NCBI GenBank assembly: GCA_029204225.1
Contig: CM055102.1
Span: 456,839-520,838 of the forward strand
From: Diphasiastrum complanatum
Taxonomy: Eukaryota > Streptophyta > Lycopodiopsida > Lycopodiales > Lycopodiaceae
Direction: 5' to 3'
DNA length: 64,000 bases
The translations under genes and the position numbers were made by a program. This document shows positions 11,499-25,248 of the stretch, piece after piece. The stretch's first letter is position 1, and each line of letters starts with the position of its first letter. The notes below the pieces were generated by a model, which saw only the letters and a program-made list of their open reading frames with translations, had not been told where the DNA came from and made no database searches.

Positions 11499-12628
11499 TC
11501 AATATGAGAGACCACTTTTGAAGAAAAAACTAAGTGTGGAATTATTTTGCTCTTGGGTAGAGAGATAATGTACACGAGGAACTAGTTCTCTCCAAATCTT
11601 AAGTAGCCAAGAATAGTTTCTCAAGTAGATCCTTTGGCATGGACTTGATGAGAAAACTAGCCAAGAAACCTGAAATTGTAGCAAGATCACCATATCCAAG
11701 ATAAGGCTTCTTTGATTGACAGATATTTCCAAGCACCAAGAACATCTTTCCACCATTTGAGCACTTTTAACTTTGATTTCTTCCATCCTTGGAAAATATG
11801 GTTGATCCCAAAGCTCCTCCTCCTTGAAAATGGATTCAACTCCATGATGAAATCAAGAGTCCTTCTTGATTCAAAAAGATCACAAGGATCTATCATCATG
11901 TTATCAAGATTTTGAGAATTAGGCACATCAAGATTGCATTAGAGGAGTTTTGAGCTCCAAAAAGACCCTTTAAGAATTCGTGCAAGATGTAGTTTATATT
12001 ATTGAAATAATATAACACTAATACATTTGACTTGACATAACTTTTTAATCGTAGCTCAGAAGTATGTCATGTAACATATCATTGGAAATCACTTGTTGAG
12101 CGCTTTCCAATGCACCAAACTCTAATAAATTCGGACTTACCACTAAAAAGCTATGCCATTTTTAGTGTGGAATCAAAATGTGGACTCAAAAAGTTACGTT
12201 ACATAGATTTTAAATTGGAGTGTTTTGATTGGTCCATGTGTAAGAAAAAATTGAGAATAAATATAAAAAGAGTCTTTACAAAGGGTCTTTTTTGGATTTA
12301 GAACTCCTCTAATGGCAAGACAATGCATGCTATAATGACAAAGAGTTCGCATTATATCCTCATGCTTGATTATCATGCTAATCTCAGATCTAATAAGGCT
12401 AAATACATAATTATCGATATAAGTGTCCTTGGAGGATGATTCACTTATTCTCATAATGTGTTTACAAATTGCCCCACAACATGGAAACACAACATCATCC
12501 AACAAATTGATGATTTGAACAATTCTACTTGCAGCAAATCCGAAAGCAAGTAGATAGACATTCCAAACATGAAATAATAGCATGTCAAATAGAGAATCAC
12601 AAATCATTACATTTTTGTATCTCATCAA
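11499..12628 (-). pseudogene. Unrecognised C-terminal region of copia relic
   Basis: Minus-strand frames at 12,628-12,316 and 11,937-11,499 flank the MITE and appear to have been one coding stretch. The second includes NHIFQGWKKSKLKVL, which resembles in position and pattern the NVIFQEWKICKLEEA segment of the 718-residue ORF at 37,853-40,009. Frameshifts and stops are present. It matches no integrase or polymerase motif. The likeness to the other element is by eye and the region's role is unknown. Confidence 0.4.
11942..12309. mobile_element. Stowaway-like MITE
   Basis: The 368-bp element has terminal inverted repeats of about 31 bp: the left end begins GAGGAGTT and includes TCCAAAAAGACCC (11,942-11,972), and the right end is its imperfect reverse complement, ending AACTCCTC (12,280-12,309). 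It is flanked on both sides by the dinucleotide TA (11,940-11,941 and 12,310-12,311), as expected for Tc1/mariner-type insertion. The interior is AT-rich and non-coding. It interrupts the 3' region of a gag-protease copia relic, so it is the younger insertion. Confidence 0.75.
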
Positions 12629-12707
12629 AGCATCATAGTGATGTGGAAATTATCTCAAGTTTGCTTTGAGATTTTGACACATCATCAAAAGCAACTTTAT
12701 TTAAGTA

Positions 12708-13430
12708 TCAAAGAAGAAAAGTATTAGAGGTGGATGAGATAGTGCCTTCTCTTTGAATATTCTCACTTATGCAAACAAGCCTTGATGACTCCTCCTTGGA
12801 TCTTGATGATCCACTTGATGTGCCCAGGTGTGGAGATTGGTGCTGTACACTATCTTCTTCACTTGACTCCTCCTTGAGCCTTGCAAGATCCTTGACATCA
12901 CCAACATTAGAAGCACATTCATCCAGACTTGAAACATCATTCTTGACATTAACGTCTTGAAGGCCAACATCCATGGATTTGATATTATGCTCCAGTCTCT
13001 CCTCTTGAGAAATGTACTCTCTTTCCATCACATCCAGATTGTGATTAGCTCTCATACAAAGATCAAGCTTGTAAAGCCTGCCATCTCTAACCCCTTTGGC
13101 AATGACATTTCCATTCTTGATGATAAAGCAAATGTTGCAACCAAACTTTACATCACATCCATTTATAATCAATCGACTCACACTCAACAAATTTCTAGAT
13201 ATTGAAAAAACATACAAGATATTTTGAGGTTTTGCTCTTCTCCTTGATTCAAGCCAAATAGGAACGGTTCCAAGAATCTCACATTTAGCACCATTTTCTA
13301 CATAAATAAACTTCTTAGAACAAGATGAAAATGAAGAGAAATACTCCCTTTCCCTTGTGACATGTGAGCTCACCCCACTATCAATCCACCAAGGATTTCC
13401 TCCATAGAAATTGATGGTGTACACATGCAT
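12708..13430 (-). pseudogene. Copia aspartic protease fragment
   Basis: The 240-residue frame starts near a WWIDSGVSSHV motif, the active-site signature of Ty1/copia protease (consensus WxxDSGAS). It continues through a region resembling GAG-pre-integrase (LYVFSISRNLLSVSRL, then FIIKNGNVIAKG and GRLYKL). The last 90 residues are acidic and Ser-rich with no known domain. A gap of about 50 bp and a frame change separate it from gag upstream. The active-site Asp is present, but the flanking gag is broken, so it is part of a dead element. Confidence 0.75.
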
Positions 13431-13482
13431 GCCATGAGTGACTCCTCCTCTTTGAAGCCATCTCCCTCTTGATTGCTAAAGT

Positions 13483-14033
13483 TCACTTGCCTTCGTTCTT
13501 GCTTTTCTTAATCTCTCTTCTTCTTTGGCACTTTGAGACAACTTGCCCCTTTTTGCCACAATAAAAGCACTTCATTTTGGATTTCCCACTTGTTGATGCT
13601 TGTGAAGAGTCTTCATCCCCATCCACTTGTATTTGTCCTTCTTGGAGTATTGATGTTGCTCTTTGCACTTTCCTCTTGTCTTGTCCTTTGAGAAGAATGC
13701 TTTCTCCTCTCTACCATCCTTCAAATGAAGTTGATTGATCCTCAATAGCTTGTTCTCTTTCCTACACTCCTTGGAAATGAGAACTCCTTGTAATGCATCC
13801 AAGCTTGGAAGCTCCTCCTTGATTGCATAAGATTGTACAATATTGTCAAATTCATTTCTCAATCCATTAAGGATCACTTGCACCATGTCTCTTTGGTTGA
13901 GATTGTCTCCTCCTATGCAAGCAAGCTCTCTATGAAGATCCTTCACTCTCAAACATAATTTGGGTATTCTCATCGCTGTTTTGGTAACTTTGGAAGATTT
14001 GATTCCTAAAAGTGAGCAACCTAGATCTGTTTT
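13483..14033 (-). pseudogene. Copia gag fragment with altered zinc knuckle
   Basis: Two overlapping frames (13,973-13,572 and 13,668-13,483) form the middle and C-terminal part of copia gag. Recognisable parts are LRVKDLHRELACIGG, VQVILNGLRNEFDNIVQSY and a terminal knuckle. A single-base frame change near 13,970 links to further gag upstream (RNQIFQSY) up to about 14,033. The knuckle reads CFYCGKKGQVVSKC: the zinc-ligand His is replaced by Gln. Together with the frameshifts this marks it as non-functional. It aligns with residues ~106-260 of the 718-residue ORF. Confidence 0.8.
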
Positions 14034-14035
14034 GT

Positions 14036-15595
14036 TGGAAATTTGAGGTATTGGTCATGACCCCTTACGGATATCTCAAATTCACAAAACCGAAAATCCT
14101 ATAAGCTATTTTTTATTCTAAGAATATATTTGTGAATTTCTTAACATTCATAATCCAATTTGATGTGATTCATGGATAATTTTTACTATCTGTTGACCTT
14201 GGACGATGTTCCATGAATGGTTAATAAAATTCTTTTCTAATATATCATTGCTCTTGCTCAAATATTCAATAAATCATTTTTTAGATTATATGGGTCAATT
14301 CTCTATAATGGCAACAAAGAAAATATTTGGATAAGTCATTCAAGAAAATCTATTGGGACATTAACCGTGTTTGGTCACATAACACATTTCTTGACTTTCA
14401 AAATTTTCCAAAATTCTTCTTTGAAACTTCTCCTAGGCCATATCTAGATTGATAAGCACGCATTGGAAAATTGTATGATTTCCTATTAAAAGGGGAAGAA
14501 GTAGGAAGAATATAAGGCTATCTAGGAGAAACATCTATTGCATAGGTTTCAATAGGAATCGATATCATAAGTAGATGAGAAACATGTTTCAAGAATCAGG
14601 ATCGATAGGATATTTTGATATTACAAAAATCTTCTCAACATTGTACTGGATATCTTGTTAAAAGATGATAGGTAAGAGAAATTGAAAAACATACTTGTAA
14701 ATAGAAAAGTTGCTGATTACAAGTCCGATCGATTTGAATCAAAACTAGAGAGTTTTATTACAAGTCGTTTGTTGGGACTAGTTTGTTGTGGATTGTGATC
14801 GACTTGATCTTAGTAAGAACTAGGATCCATGAGTTGATGCAATGAATTAAATTCACTCTAAAATTATATTCTTTTGGAGTAATCTTTGGTTGAGATTTTG
14901 GTTATGAAATAGCACTCTTTAAGGAATATTCTCTTAGTTAAAAATATGTTGTTCACAGATCGAGTACAAATCTATACAAATATGCTATGTAGTGAATCTT
15001 TGTGAGACCATGAATTTTTTTAATCTTGTAGATCTACAAAGTATCCTGTGACTAAGTTTATGCATAACTAGTCGCTAAAACATAGGCATATTGATGAGAA
15101 TTGTATAGAGACAATTGCGTGCTAGGTATTAGTCATTTCTCAATGAGAATTGCTTATTGACCTAGGATAGATTTAGAATCAGATTGAATGTGGTGTTTTT
15201 GGGCCCACACCTAGACATTCAATTATTTTCTAAATATGATACAACTAACCGAGTCAGGAGTGCTACTACTGATTTAGTTGTTTGAATCAACAACATAACT
15301 TTGCTTATGGATATTGTTATTAGAATGTATTTCTTATAAGTCACAACCTTTATGAGTAATTTTTGGATTCATTTAGAAGGTCTTATGTGCATATAATCCA
15401 TGGAAACTTTTGGCCTTAATCTTTTTCGAATTGGAAAAGGATGAATGTTATTCCGGAAACTCAGGAGGAGTTGGATACCTGGTTTTTCACATAAGTTGAT
15501 TCAAGAAAAGTCTACGTGCAGGGGAACATATTGGTTTTGGAGACCAATTGGACCTGTTGCATGAACCATCAGGTGTGACTCGACTTGAACACAAA
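14036..15595. other. AT-rich non-coding DNA
   Basis: I see no frame longer than about 60 codons with a recognisable feature. The 3' part (from about 15,420) may be decayed gypsy polymerase sequence leading into the chromodomain-like scrap at 15,596, but I cannot show this. Confidence 0.35.
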
Positions 15596-15695
15596 AGGAT
15601 CTTGGATACAAGAACTAAATGATTGAGAAATCATATAGTTTCTGAGCATCTAGTTCGATGGAAAGGTCGCACTGACGATGATGTCCTAGAAATAG
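15596..15695 (+). pseudogene. Gypsy integrase C-terminus/chromodomain scrap
   Basis: Translation with one in-frame stop gives ILDTRTK, then LRNHIVSEHLVRWKGR and an acidic TDDD. This is the pattern of the chromodomain-like C-terminus of plant Ty3/gypsy integrases (ILDRR..., then LVKWKG). The match is short and damaged. It lies just 5' of a copia RNase H fragment of the same strand, so two element types are juxtaposed. Confidence 0.45.
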
Positions 15696-15980
15696 GAAGG
15701 TAGCCTGAGAAGGAACTTCTCTAATCTTAAGTTATGAGGTCAAAACTTGAGTGCATGGGCCTTGGAGGATATAAGTATACCCATTGGGCTCTCACTAGCG
15801 TATGCTTGGTTTTGGCAATGGTAGTAGGATGATGCCGGAGTGACATGTCTCCTATTGAGCATTGATGGGTAGATCCATAGCTTGGAGGCAAGATCCGTAA
15901 GATCTACTTTGGTTGGGTTGGTTTGTCCACCATCCATTTTTCTATGGTCCTATAAATTTCAGCATCCTAGTCCTTGAACC

Positions 15981-16392
15981 ATGCAGGAGGTCTTTATAAG
16001 TGGTGTCTTGGCTTTCCGAAAAGCAAGATATTATTTCAGTTTCTTCAATAAATATGAATATAAAGCCTTGACTTCCACAACAAAGGAGGTATTATGGCTC
16101 AAAAGGGTATTGGTGGAACTTCATGTCATGGAGGCCAAGGAGATACCATTGACCTATTGTGTTAACCATCAGCCCAACAACTTTTACGTTCCATGCTAGG
16201 AGCAATCATATTGAGGTTGCTCATCATTTTGTGAGGGAGAAGGTGCAAGCAAAAGAGATCGAGGTCCAACACATGTCATCTTCAGATTGCATCATTGATA
16301 TCCTTACTAAATCTTTGCCTAAAGATCCATTTATTAAGTTAAGATCATCTCTTGGAGTTGTAAAAAGATGTACCATAGTTTTATCAAGCTAA
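15981..16392 (+). pseudogene. Copia RNase H C-terminus
   Basis: Two overlapping plus-strand frames carry the end of a Ty1/copia RNase H domain. The first has YEYKALTSTTKEVLWLKRVL (the AEYxAxxxxxxExxWL block). The second has ARSNHIEVAHHFVREKV followed by DILTKSLPK, the conserved end of the domain (KHIDxxxHFxRE, then DxxTKxL). One frameshift near 16,175 separates them. Upstream catalytic parts are missing. A polypurine tract and an LTR start follow at once, so this is the 3' end of an element cut off on its 5' side. Confidence 0.85.
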
Positions 16393-16750
16393 ATTTGGGG
16401 AGTGTGAAAATTGCCATATATTAAGCTTGATAAATATATAGTTATTGTAGATTTTGTAATCTACACATGTGTGAGCATGTTCCCACCTGTGAGGAATAGG
16501 TGTAGGGTAGTTAGATCCTAATTATAGGAGTTAGATAGCAAGTTTGGTCAAGTTTTCTAAATTTTAGGAACTACCTCCAAAAATCAAAGAAGTTGGTGAT
16601 GATCATCAAATATACATCTATACTTATGTCTTATCATGTCAAGATGACACAAATTCATGATAATATTTGTCTTTGAGATTATAGGGTATGTCCATGAAAA
16701 TGGTCTAGTTTAATTCTTTAAGTCCACACATTGTCATGACTGAATGAACC
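16392..16750 (+). mobile_element. Copia polypurine tract and 3' LTR (start)
   Basis: AAATTTGGGGAG (16,391-16,402) is a polypurine tract placed directly before TGTGAAAATTGCC (16,403), a typical copia LTR start. The position right after the RNase H stop supports a 3' LTR. Its far end is not clear; I cannot find a matching terminal ...TTTTCACA, so the end given is approximate and the LTR may be truncated. Confidence 0.6.
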
Positions 16751-17870
16751 AAAACAAATAACATCATAGAGCTTTCAAGGCATAATAGACAGGACATTAC
16801 TACAACGTCCTGCCTCATTCGGGCCTTGAAACCAACAGGTTAATCATCAAGAAAAGCCCATAACCTCTGTTGACAGGCAGAAAAAAAAGAAACATAATAT
16901 GTAAACATTAAAAGAATCTTGATACAATAGTAAACATTCTTCCAACTGTATCGCCATGTGTATATATATTTGATGATATATCAAGAAAAATGTTAATCAT
17001 AATACTACTACTATAATATCGATCAATCGAACATCCATAGAGCGCAACTATTCCATCTTTTTCTTTATTATTATAGAGTATTATTTCATAAAGATCGCGA
17101 CTCTGGCTGCATTCATACTTGTATACATTTTTGACTAAACGTATTCGTTCCAATAATATAAGTCATGTTGCATCGTGTCAAATACATGTATTTCGTTTCA
17201 ATTAATTCGTGATACGCAGATAAGATAATTCGTAGGTTGAATTGTTCTTGTGTCTTCTAGCTTATGTTGATTGTAATGTTCTAAACCTTCTCCGACTTGC
17301 TTACGCTTCTGCTACTAAATCTTAAATAAACTTTATTCACTCATGTCTATGGAATCAATTGTATCAATCCAATCGACTTAGAAGCTTGGATCAACTAGAG
17401 CTATCTTCAAATTACCGAAGGTGGCCTACATTGGATAGACGTGGTGGACTCATGCATCAAGAATTATTGGCCAACCCCGATATTTTTCAACAAGCATACG
17501 CAAATGTCACTTTTTTTGTAGGTGGCATTCATGGATGTCGTTATGCGGACAAAGAGGTGACATAGTTGTAGTCATTGTCAAGGCAGTTGCACAGTAGCAG
17601 GAATGGTTAATATAGGTGACTAGGTTTATTTGAGTGGTGCCATGTCAATAATCGAATTCGACAATTGGTTGAGTTTAATTGAGTCAACTCAAGGTAAACT
17701 TGACAAAGCATTCAAGAGACAAAAGAAACTAATGAAAGGTACAGATGGCAGCCAAAAACAATAGCATACCAGCCCTACAACAGTAGCCTACCACTTTTGG
17801 AAACCTCTTAAGATCATACACAAAGACTTGAAGACAATACACAAAGCAATGCTCTCAATGGAGGAAGAAA
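16751..17870. other. Intergenic DNA, no gene recognised
   Basis: Small frames at 16,908-17,153 (-) and 17,359-17,565 (+) have no recognisable features. No repeat structure is evident. Confidence 0.35.
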
Positions 17871-17873
17871 CTG

Positions 17874-18214
17874 TGACAATGATCTATTGATCTCTCTCAA
17901 CAATAGAATAAGTTTCTCCAACCTGTTCTCCACAAATTGCAGCCTAATATAGGTGAGAGAGATGACTCTCTCTCCTCTCTCTAGAACTTAGGATCAAATT
18001 TTAGGGCACCTGTAGCCTAAAATAGCCAATTTTGGCCTATATGTCCAAATAGCATGATTTTGGTGTCATTTTGAAGACTTTTTCAACATTAAATATATAC
18101 TAAAATAAAAGTATCTAGGCCTCTTTCACATGTGTAAAGGTTAGATCCAAAACTTTGCACAAAAATTGCCAATTTAGGCCTCAAACTAGCTAGGAAATGT
18201 TGACAATTTTCACA
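17874..18214 (-). mobile_element. Candidate copia 3' LTR
   Basis: The block ends in ...CAATTTTCACA at 18,214 and is followed on the plus strand by CTCCCTCTTCAACTTAAC, which on the minus strand is a purine-rich tract ending GAAGAGGGAG just before TGTGAAAATTG. This is the same layout as the 3' LTR of the intact element at 36,944. The proposed other end (TGTGACAATGATC at 17,874) is a guess from its TG start; no paired LTR was found on the far side of the internal region. Confidence 0.45.
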
Positions 18215-18227
18215 CTCCCTCTTCAAC

Positions 18228-19557
18228 TTAACTTGCTAGTCTTACAACACTACTTTGTTCCAACCTAAGAATGATATCCATCATGATAATAGATCTCTTC
18301 TCAAGTGTTCTAATATGTACAATATGAAGTACAACATAATTGATATAGATAATAGTGTCCATATAGGATGCTTCACTATTTCTTACATCAATTTTATATA
18401 GAATGGTGAACAAGATACATGTAAAAGAACAAAGAAACATAATGAAACGATTCCTCCATGTATCCACCTTTGAATTCTCTGTAGAACAGCAGTAAACAAG
18501 TTGTAAGTGAAAGTAACCAACAAGTGTTTGCATGCCTCCTCCACATTCCACTATGCCCATAGTGAATGCACCATGTATTTCCATGAATGAACCTCCATCA
18601 CCACCTTGCCTTTGTAGATCTCCAATACATGAAAGCCCTTGAGTGAATGAATGCCAAAATAATGTGTTCTCTGCTCCATTTAAATGAGCAAAACCTGAAC
18701 TTGAAATACTTGAAGTATCTCCACAAGATTTGCATACAACCCTTGATCCTACATTGTCAACAATTTGCCAATTTGCCAACACTAGGATGCTAGATCTTGA
18801 ACTTTGCTCAAAAGTAAACATATTGACCACTTCAATATCTTTCAAGATTTGAATGAATGCATGTACTTGATCATAAAAACCAGCAATGATAACTATTCCA
18901 TCTCCAAGAACCCAAGGATGCAAAACTATGGAACTAGTTTCATTGAATTTTGACAATTCCAACACATTGACATGACAATGTTCATACATGAGATTAAACA
19001 AGTAAGGTAGAGTAAAAGGACACTTTCTTGCTGCTCCCAGAACCTTACTTGAACCTGTAAAAACATATCCAAAATGCTTTGCCCATGTGGCTCCCCTTTG
19101 ATGCTTTTGACTAGCTTCCAATTGTTACTTGCCTCTTGGTGTTGATGAAGCAATTCAAGATCAACATCTTGATCTTCCAATAAAACATCAAGGACTTTGC
19201 ATTTATAAACATCTTCAAATCTTAACCTCTGAAGATACTCCCTCTCAAACACATGATTAACATCCCACAAGATCTCATCATTGCTTGATTTCAACCTTTC
19301 AAAATGCTCAAAACGCCATCTTTTTTCAAATGAGTAAATGAGTCATTAGCAACAACCATTTCCAAAGAAGAGTTTTCATCACCTCCATTGATGAAGTTAG
19401 ATCTCTTCTTACCTTTTTCATTTTTGCACTTGCCATGTAGTTCCATTGAAGATCCACCAAGACTTGGAAATCTATGAGTAGAAGAGTTCAACGATGATAC
19501 TTGCATTCTTAGAAAATACAAAAGACTGGGCTGCCAAAAATACCTAGAATTGAACAA
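18228..19557 (-). pseudogene. Unrecognised internal region of copia-like relic
   Basis: Three overlapping minus-strand frames (19,557-19,291; 19,294-18,926; 19,121-18,228, the last 297 codons) run up to the polypurine tract at 18,215. No gag, protease, integrase or reverse-transcriptase motif is visible. The end of the longest frame (MDIILRLEQSS, then a stop close to the polypurine tract) resembles FMDIILYWSLKSS in the corresponding place of the element at 36,944-41,514 (37,702-37,911), which suggests a shared 3' region. Frame changes indicate decay. A captured host gene fragment is an alternative. Confidence 0.4.
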
Positions 19558-22155
<2,598 letters not shown>

Positions 22156-22786
22156 TCAATAATCATGTAAGTCTGGTGGCCATTCTTGATAACCTTGTTC
22201 ATTGACAAATGGGTAGTCGTCAGCACCATCCAAAAAAGGATCCCAAGATAATGCTTGTTGATTTTGATCCTCGTAAATAGGTGCAGCTGTCGCTGACATT
22301 GTTGAAGCTTCTTTCAATTGATAAGGTAGATATGACGTGCTTGCTTGACTGCTAATGCACGTGTTGATAACCATTACAAGGTGTTGATAATATCCGTGCT
22401 AGTTCTTGTTGTGTGAATGACCTTTTCGGGTGTACTCTCCCTTGATTTGGCCTTTTTAGTACTAATGTAACCACATCTATTGTTGGACTGGATGTCTTCT
22501 TTTCGATGGAACAAATGGACTTTGGTCGGACATTGTCCATCATTGATGTTGTCACTGACATTGTTGAAGCTTCTTTCAATCTATAATGTGAATATGACGT
22601 GCTTGCTTGACTGCTTTGTCTATCCAGATATTCATGAAATGCCTGAACATGAATATTCTCTTGGGCTATCAACTTTACAAATTGAGTACAAGGTATTGAC
22701 GATATTCGTGCTAGTTCTTGTTGTGTGAATGAACTTTTCGGGTGTACTCTCCCTTGATTTGGCCTTTTTAGTACTAATGGAACCAC
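22156..22786 (-). CDS. Hypothetical repeat-containing protein fragment
   Basis: Two minus-strand frames (22,786-22,352 and 22,374-22,156) look like one gene part built on a repeat. A ~100-residue unit containing LVLKRPNQGRVHPK, FTQQELARI and SSQASTSY...KEASTM is present about two and a half times. The DNA units are about 310 bp apart (22,378 and 22,690). The last unit runs into a distinct acidic, aromatic C-terminus (DPFLDGADDYPF, then EWPPDLHDY and a stop). That tail and the shared frame favour a once-coding sequence, possibly the last exons of a larger gene. I recognise no family. The 5' repeat part is copied in the second unit of the 2,871-bp duplication, but the acidic tail is not. Confidence 0.35.
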
Positions 22787-23314
22787 ATTTGTCGTTGGAT
22801 TGGATGTCTTCTTTTCGATGGAACAAATGGGCTTTCATCGGACATTGTCCATCATTGATGTTGGAGCTGAATGACCGTTTTGAATCTTTGATGTTTCTTT
22901 TCCAATGGCTTGTGATCTAAAGGCTACATGATCGTGCTTGCTTGAGAACCTTGTATTGGTTTACTGCCAAGAAATCCACTTGTCACATGTTCTCTTTATA
23001 GTACAACATGTATTGATTGTTGTAGAAGACTTGGTATAATTGGATTGATTTCATATGTTGATGGAGGTTTGATTGATTCTACCAAATCTATCTTTTGTGA
23101 TACTATTGTCGATGGATCTCGGAATGACTCTATGCATTTTGTGAGTTTAGAGGAATTGTCGTATCATTCTCTATCATACAATCTAAAAAAACATCAACTC
23201 ACATTAGTTACAATATGCACATTAGTTACAATATGTTTTTCATAATCAATCTAAATCTAATAGATCCAACATATATTTAGCTTCAAAAATTAAATCTTAA
23301 ATACATCTATGAAT

Positions 23315-23954
23315 TGTGAAAGATTCAACTAGTTTCATCACATTTTGCTATATTTTCCTATTTGGCATATTGAGGCCAAAACTTGTTTTAGACTTAGAGA
23401 TTGACTTTTCAAAGTTCATTAGTCTAAATTTCATTTGAATAAACACTTTTTGAAAGTGTGGGAAAGTTAGAATGCGAGTTTGAGTAGATTCAAATTTGAA
23501 TAGTTGGGTACATTGAATCTAGACCCAAAATTAGTAGAGTTAGCATTTTGGTGGGAAAGCCATAGGGTTTGGACCTGCTATAAAGGGATGTAACTTGTGG
23601 AGAAAGTATTCTTCTCTCTTCTCTATCTCGTTTCATACTTATACATGGTTCTCTTGGGTTCTACTATCCATTGGTGCACTAGTTTGGTGATTGCTTGCAA
23701 TTCTATGTGTAGAATAATCTATATTTGTTATTTTTGGGTCCACATGTGTGAAATACAGTAGCTTGCTGGTTTTGTATGGACAACAATAGTAATTTATCAT
23801 TTCATTCAATTTTGATCTAGTTCTATTGGTGTTTGCAACTCATTTTGTGTGTAGACGCTGATTTTTCTACATTGGTGAGATTGGTAGTGTATTTCTCTTT
23901 CTAACCAAAGATCATTCAAGTATATTGGATCTTAAGGATCTAAAATCTTTCACA
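23315..23954 (+). mobile_element. Copia 5' LTR, copy 1
   Basis: The 640-bp LTR runs from TGTGAAAGATT to AAATCTTTCACA, giving an 11-bp perfect terminal inversion with TG...CA ends. A TATA box (CTATAAAG, 23,578-23,585) lies about 370 bp before its end. It is followed directly by TGGTATCAGATC (23,955), a methionine-initiator tRNA primer-binding site with one change from the usual TGGTATCAGAGC. No 3' partner is seen, so the element is truncated downstream. Confidence 0.85.
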
Positions 23955-24555
23955 TGGTATCAGATCTTGTGTTTCAAGTTATGAAGGAGGAAATCAAATC
24001 TATCAATGATTTGGTGAAGATATCAAGTCTAGAGCATGCTAGAGAGGATTCTACACCAAAATCGAGTTTTTTTGCTTTTGTAGATTGGATCTTTTGTAGA
24101 TCAAAATACTATATAGGTCAATATACTTGATCAATTCCAATTTTTGAATTCACATACTGGATTTGGCCCATTTTTGAATCATTGGATTAGCCTAAGTGGT
24201 GGCTTATAGATTGCATATCAAATTTTCAGCATTAGCATGTAGATTTGGAATAGTCAACTTTTTGTGATTTTGTCAAAATCCTAATTTTGATTGGATATCT
24301 AGATAGTGAGGTTGCTGGACTTCATTTGAGTGTGTTTCAATCTTAGGAAGTGGAAAAAGTCATTATATTGAGAATAGATCATAGGCTAATCAAGATTCCA
24401 TGATTCTATGTGTTGATTTGCTTGGATAAGTGCTAGAAGAGAATTTGTGAGATAGTTTCAAATCTTGGTGATTTCTTTTGAAAGAATTTGTTGTTGTTCA
24501 GAGGAGTGCTTTGTTCATTGAAACAGGTTGAAAGAGAAGATCAAGTCATTGCTAC

Positions 24556-24780
24556 ATGGCAACCTCAATTGGAGTCATGTTGGAAGCCAATGATAGGCTT
24601 ACCTCAAGTAACTATTCATTGTATAAAGTGAGGATGGAGTCACTTCTTGAGATGAATGATGTTTTGGATATTGTTGTAGGTTTGGAGGAGAGACCAGAAA
24701 CACAACAAGATCAATTGACGTAATGCAAGAGGGCCAACAAGGCTCTACACATGATAAAGATTCTATTAGCAATCACTAAT
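24556..24780 (+). pseudogene. Copia gag N-terminus, copy 1
   Basis: The frame starts with ATG at 24,556, about 600 bp after the primer site, and reads a typical copia gag start (DRLTSSNYSLYKVRMESLL, then a hydrophobic LDIVVGLEE). A TAA stop comes after 55 codons; beyond it the same frame continues CKRANKALHMIKILLAI, the conserved gag helix, to about 24,780. Unrelated sequence then follows. The element is therefore both nonsense-mutated and truncated. Confidence 0.85.
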
Positions 24781-24889
24781 TAGCTCAAAATGTTGAAAAA
24801 TTGGGCCATTGCCCTTGCACATGTGAGCCGCTATTAGGAGTCCCATGAGCCAACCAACTATGGGGCACACCATTTGCTTAACCACTAAC

Positions 24890-25190
24890 TTATATGCTGA
24901 CCCCCAAAAATGGTACCAAGGGACACCGCATAATGTGCAACCACTTCTTATAAGAAAGAGAATCCAAGGCTCTTAACTGCTTAAGGGACATATGCAAAGC
25001 GCCCAATGCATTGATGACACTAATAGTCACGCCTTTCAGTTGGCTTGCAAGAACATTTCTTCCAACACAAAATTCATAGCCAGGTGAATGTGATATTGGG
25101 GCAAGTGAAACTATAGCTTGTGTCAATGAATACCCAAAAAATGGGCTTAACCTTTTAGTACTATGTCTAGTGTAACTAACAAGAACTAGC
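24890..25190 (-). other. Unrecognised minus-strand open stretch (twice)
   Basis: About 99 codons on the minus strand (RLSPFFGYSLTQAIVSLAPIS, then YEFCVGRNVLASQLKG and ISVINALGALHMSLKQLRAL) stay open, and the duplicate lies at 27,761-28,060. The hydrophobic, evenly composed sequence looks protein-like, but I know no family for it. In copy 1 the frame fuses across the junction with the repeat gene, making a 255-codon artefact. It may be a decayed transposon or host fragment. Confidence 0.3.
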
Positions 25191-25248
25191 ACGGATATTA
25201 TCAACACCTTGTAATGGTTATCAACACGTGCTTGCTTGACTGTGGTAC
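25181..25248 (-). repeat. Inverted spacer at duplication junction
   Basis: The ~68-bp junction between the two copies contains a reverse-complement copy of 22,352-22,408: AGCACGGATATTATCAACAC and TGTAATGGTTATCAACACG occur inverted with respect to the start of copy 1. It is then followed by GCTTGCTTGACTG in direct orientation. The result is a local fold-back precisely at the join. Confidence 0.8.

Larger units (their letters stand above)
11499..14035 (-). mobile_element. Gag-protease copia relic, minus strand
   Basis: In minus-strand order this holds the middle and end of gag (14,035-13,483), a retroviral-type protease (13,430-12,708), an extended C-terminal region with no recognised domain (12,628-11,499) and a MITE inserted in that region. 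No integrase, reverse transcriptase or RNase H is present between protease and the 3' end. The architecture is the same as the intact element at 36,944-41,514. The 5' end is cut within gag at about 14,035. I could not place LTRs with confidence. Confidence 0.7.
22378..25180. repeat. 2.8-kb tandem duplication, copy 1
   Basis: Positions here recur at +2,871 with only a few differences seen over ~2,800 bp (for example G/C context at 24,485, A/G at about 24,834 and 24,956). It carries part of the hypothetical repeat gene, a full copia LTR with PBS, a leader, a gag start and an unrelated minus-strand open stretch. The copy ends at GTGTAACT (about 25,180). Confidence 0.95.
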
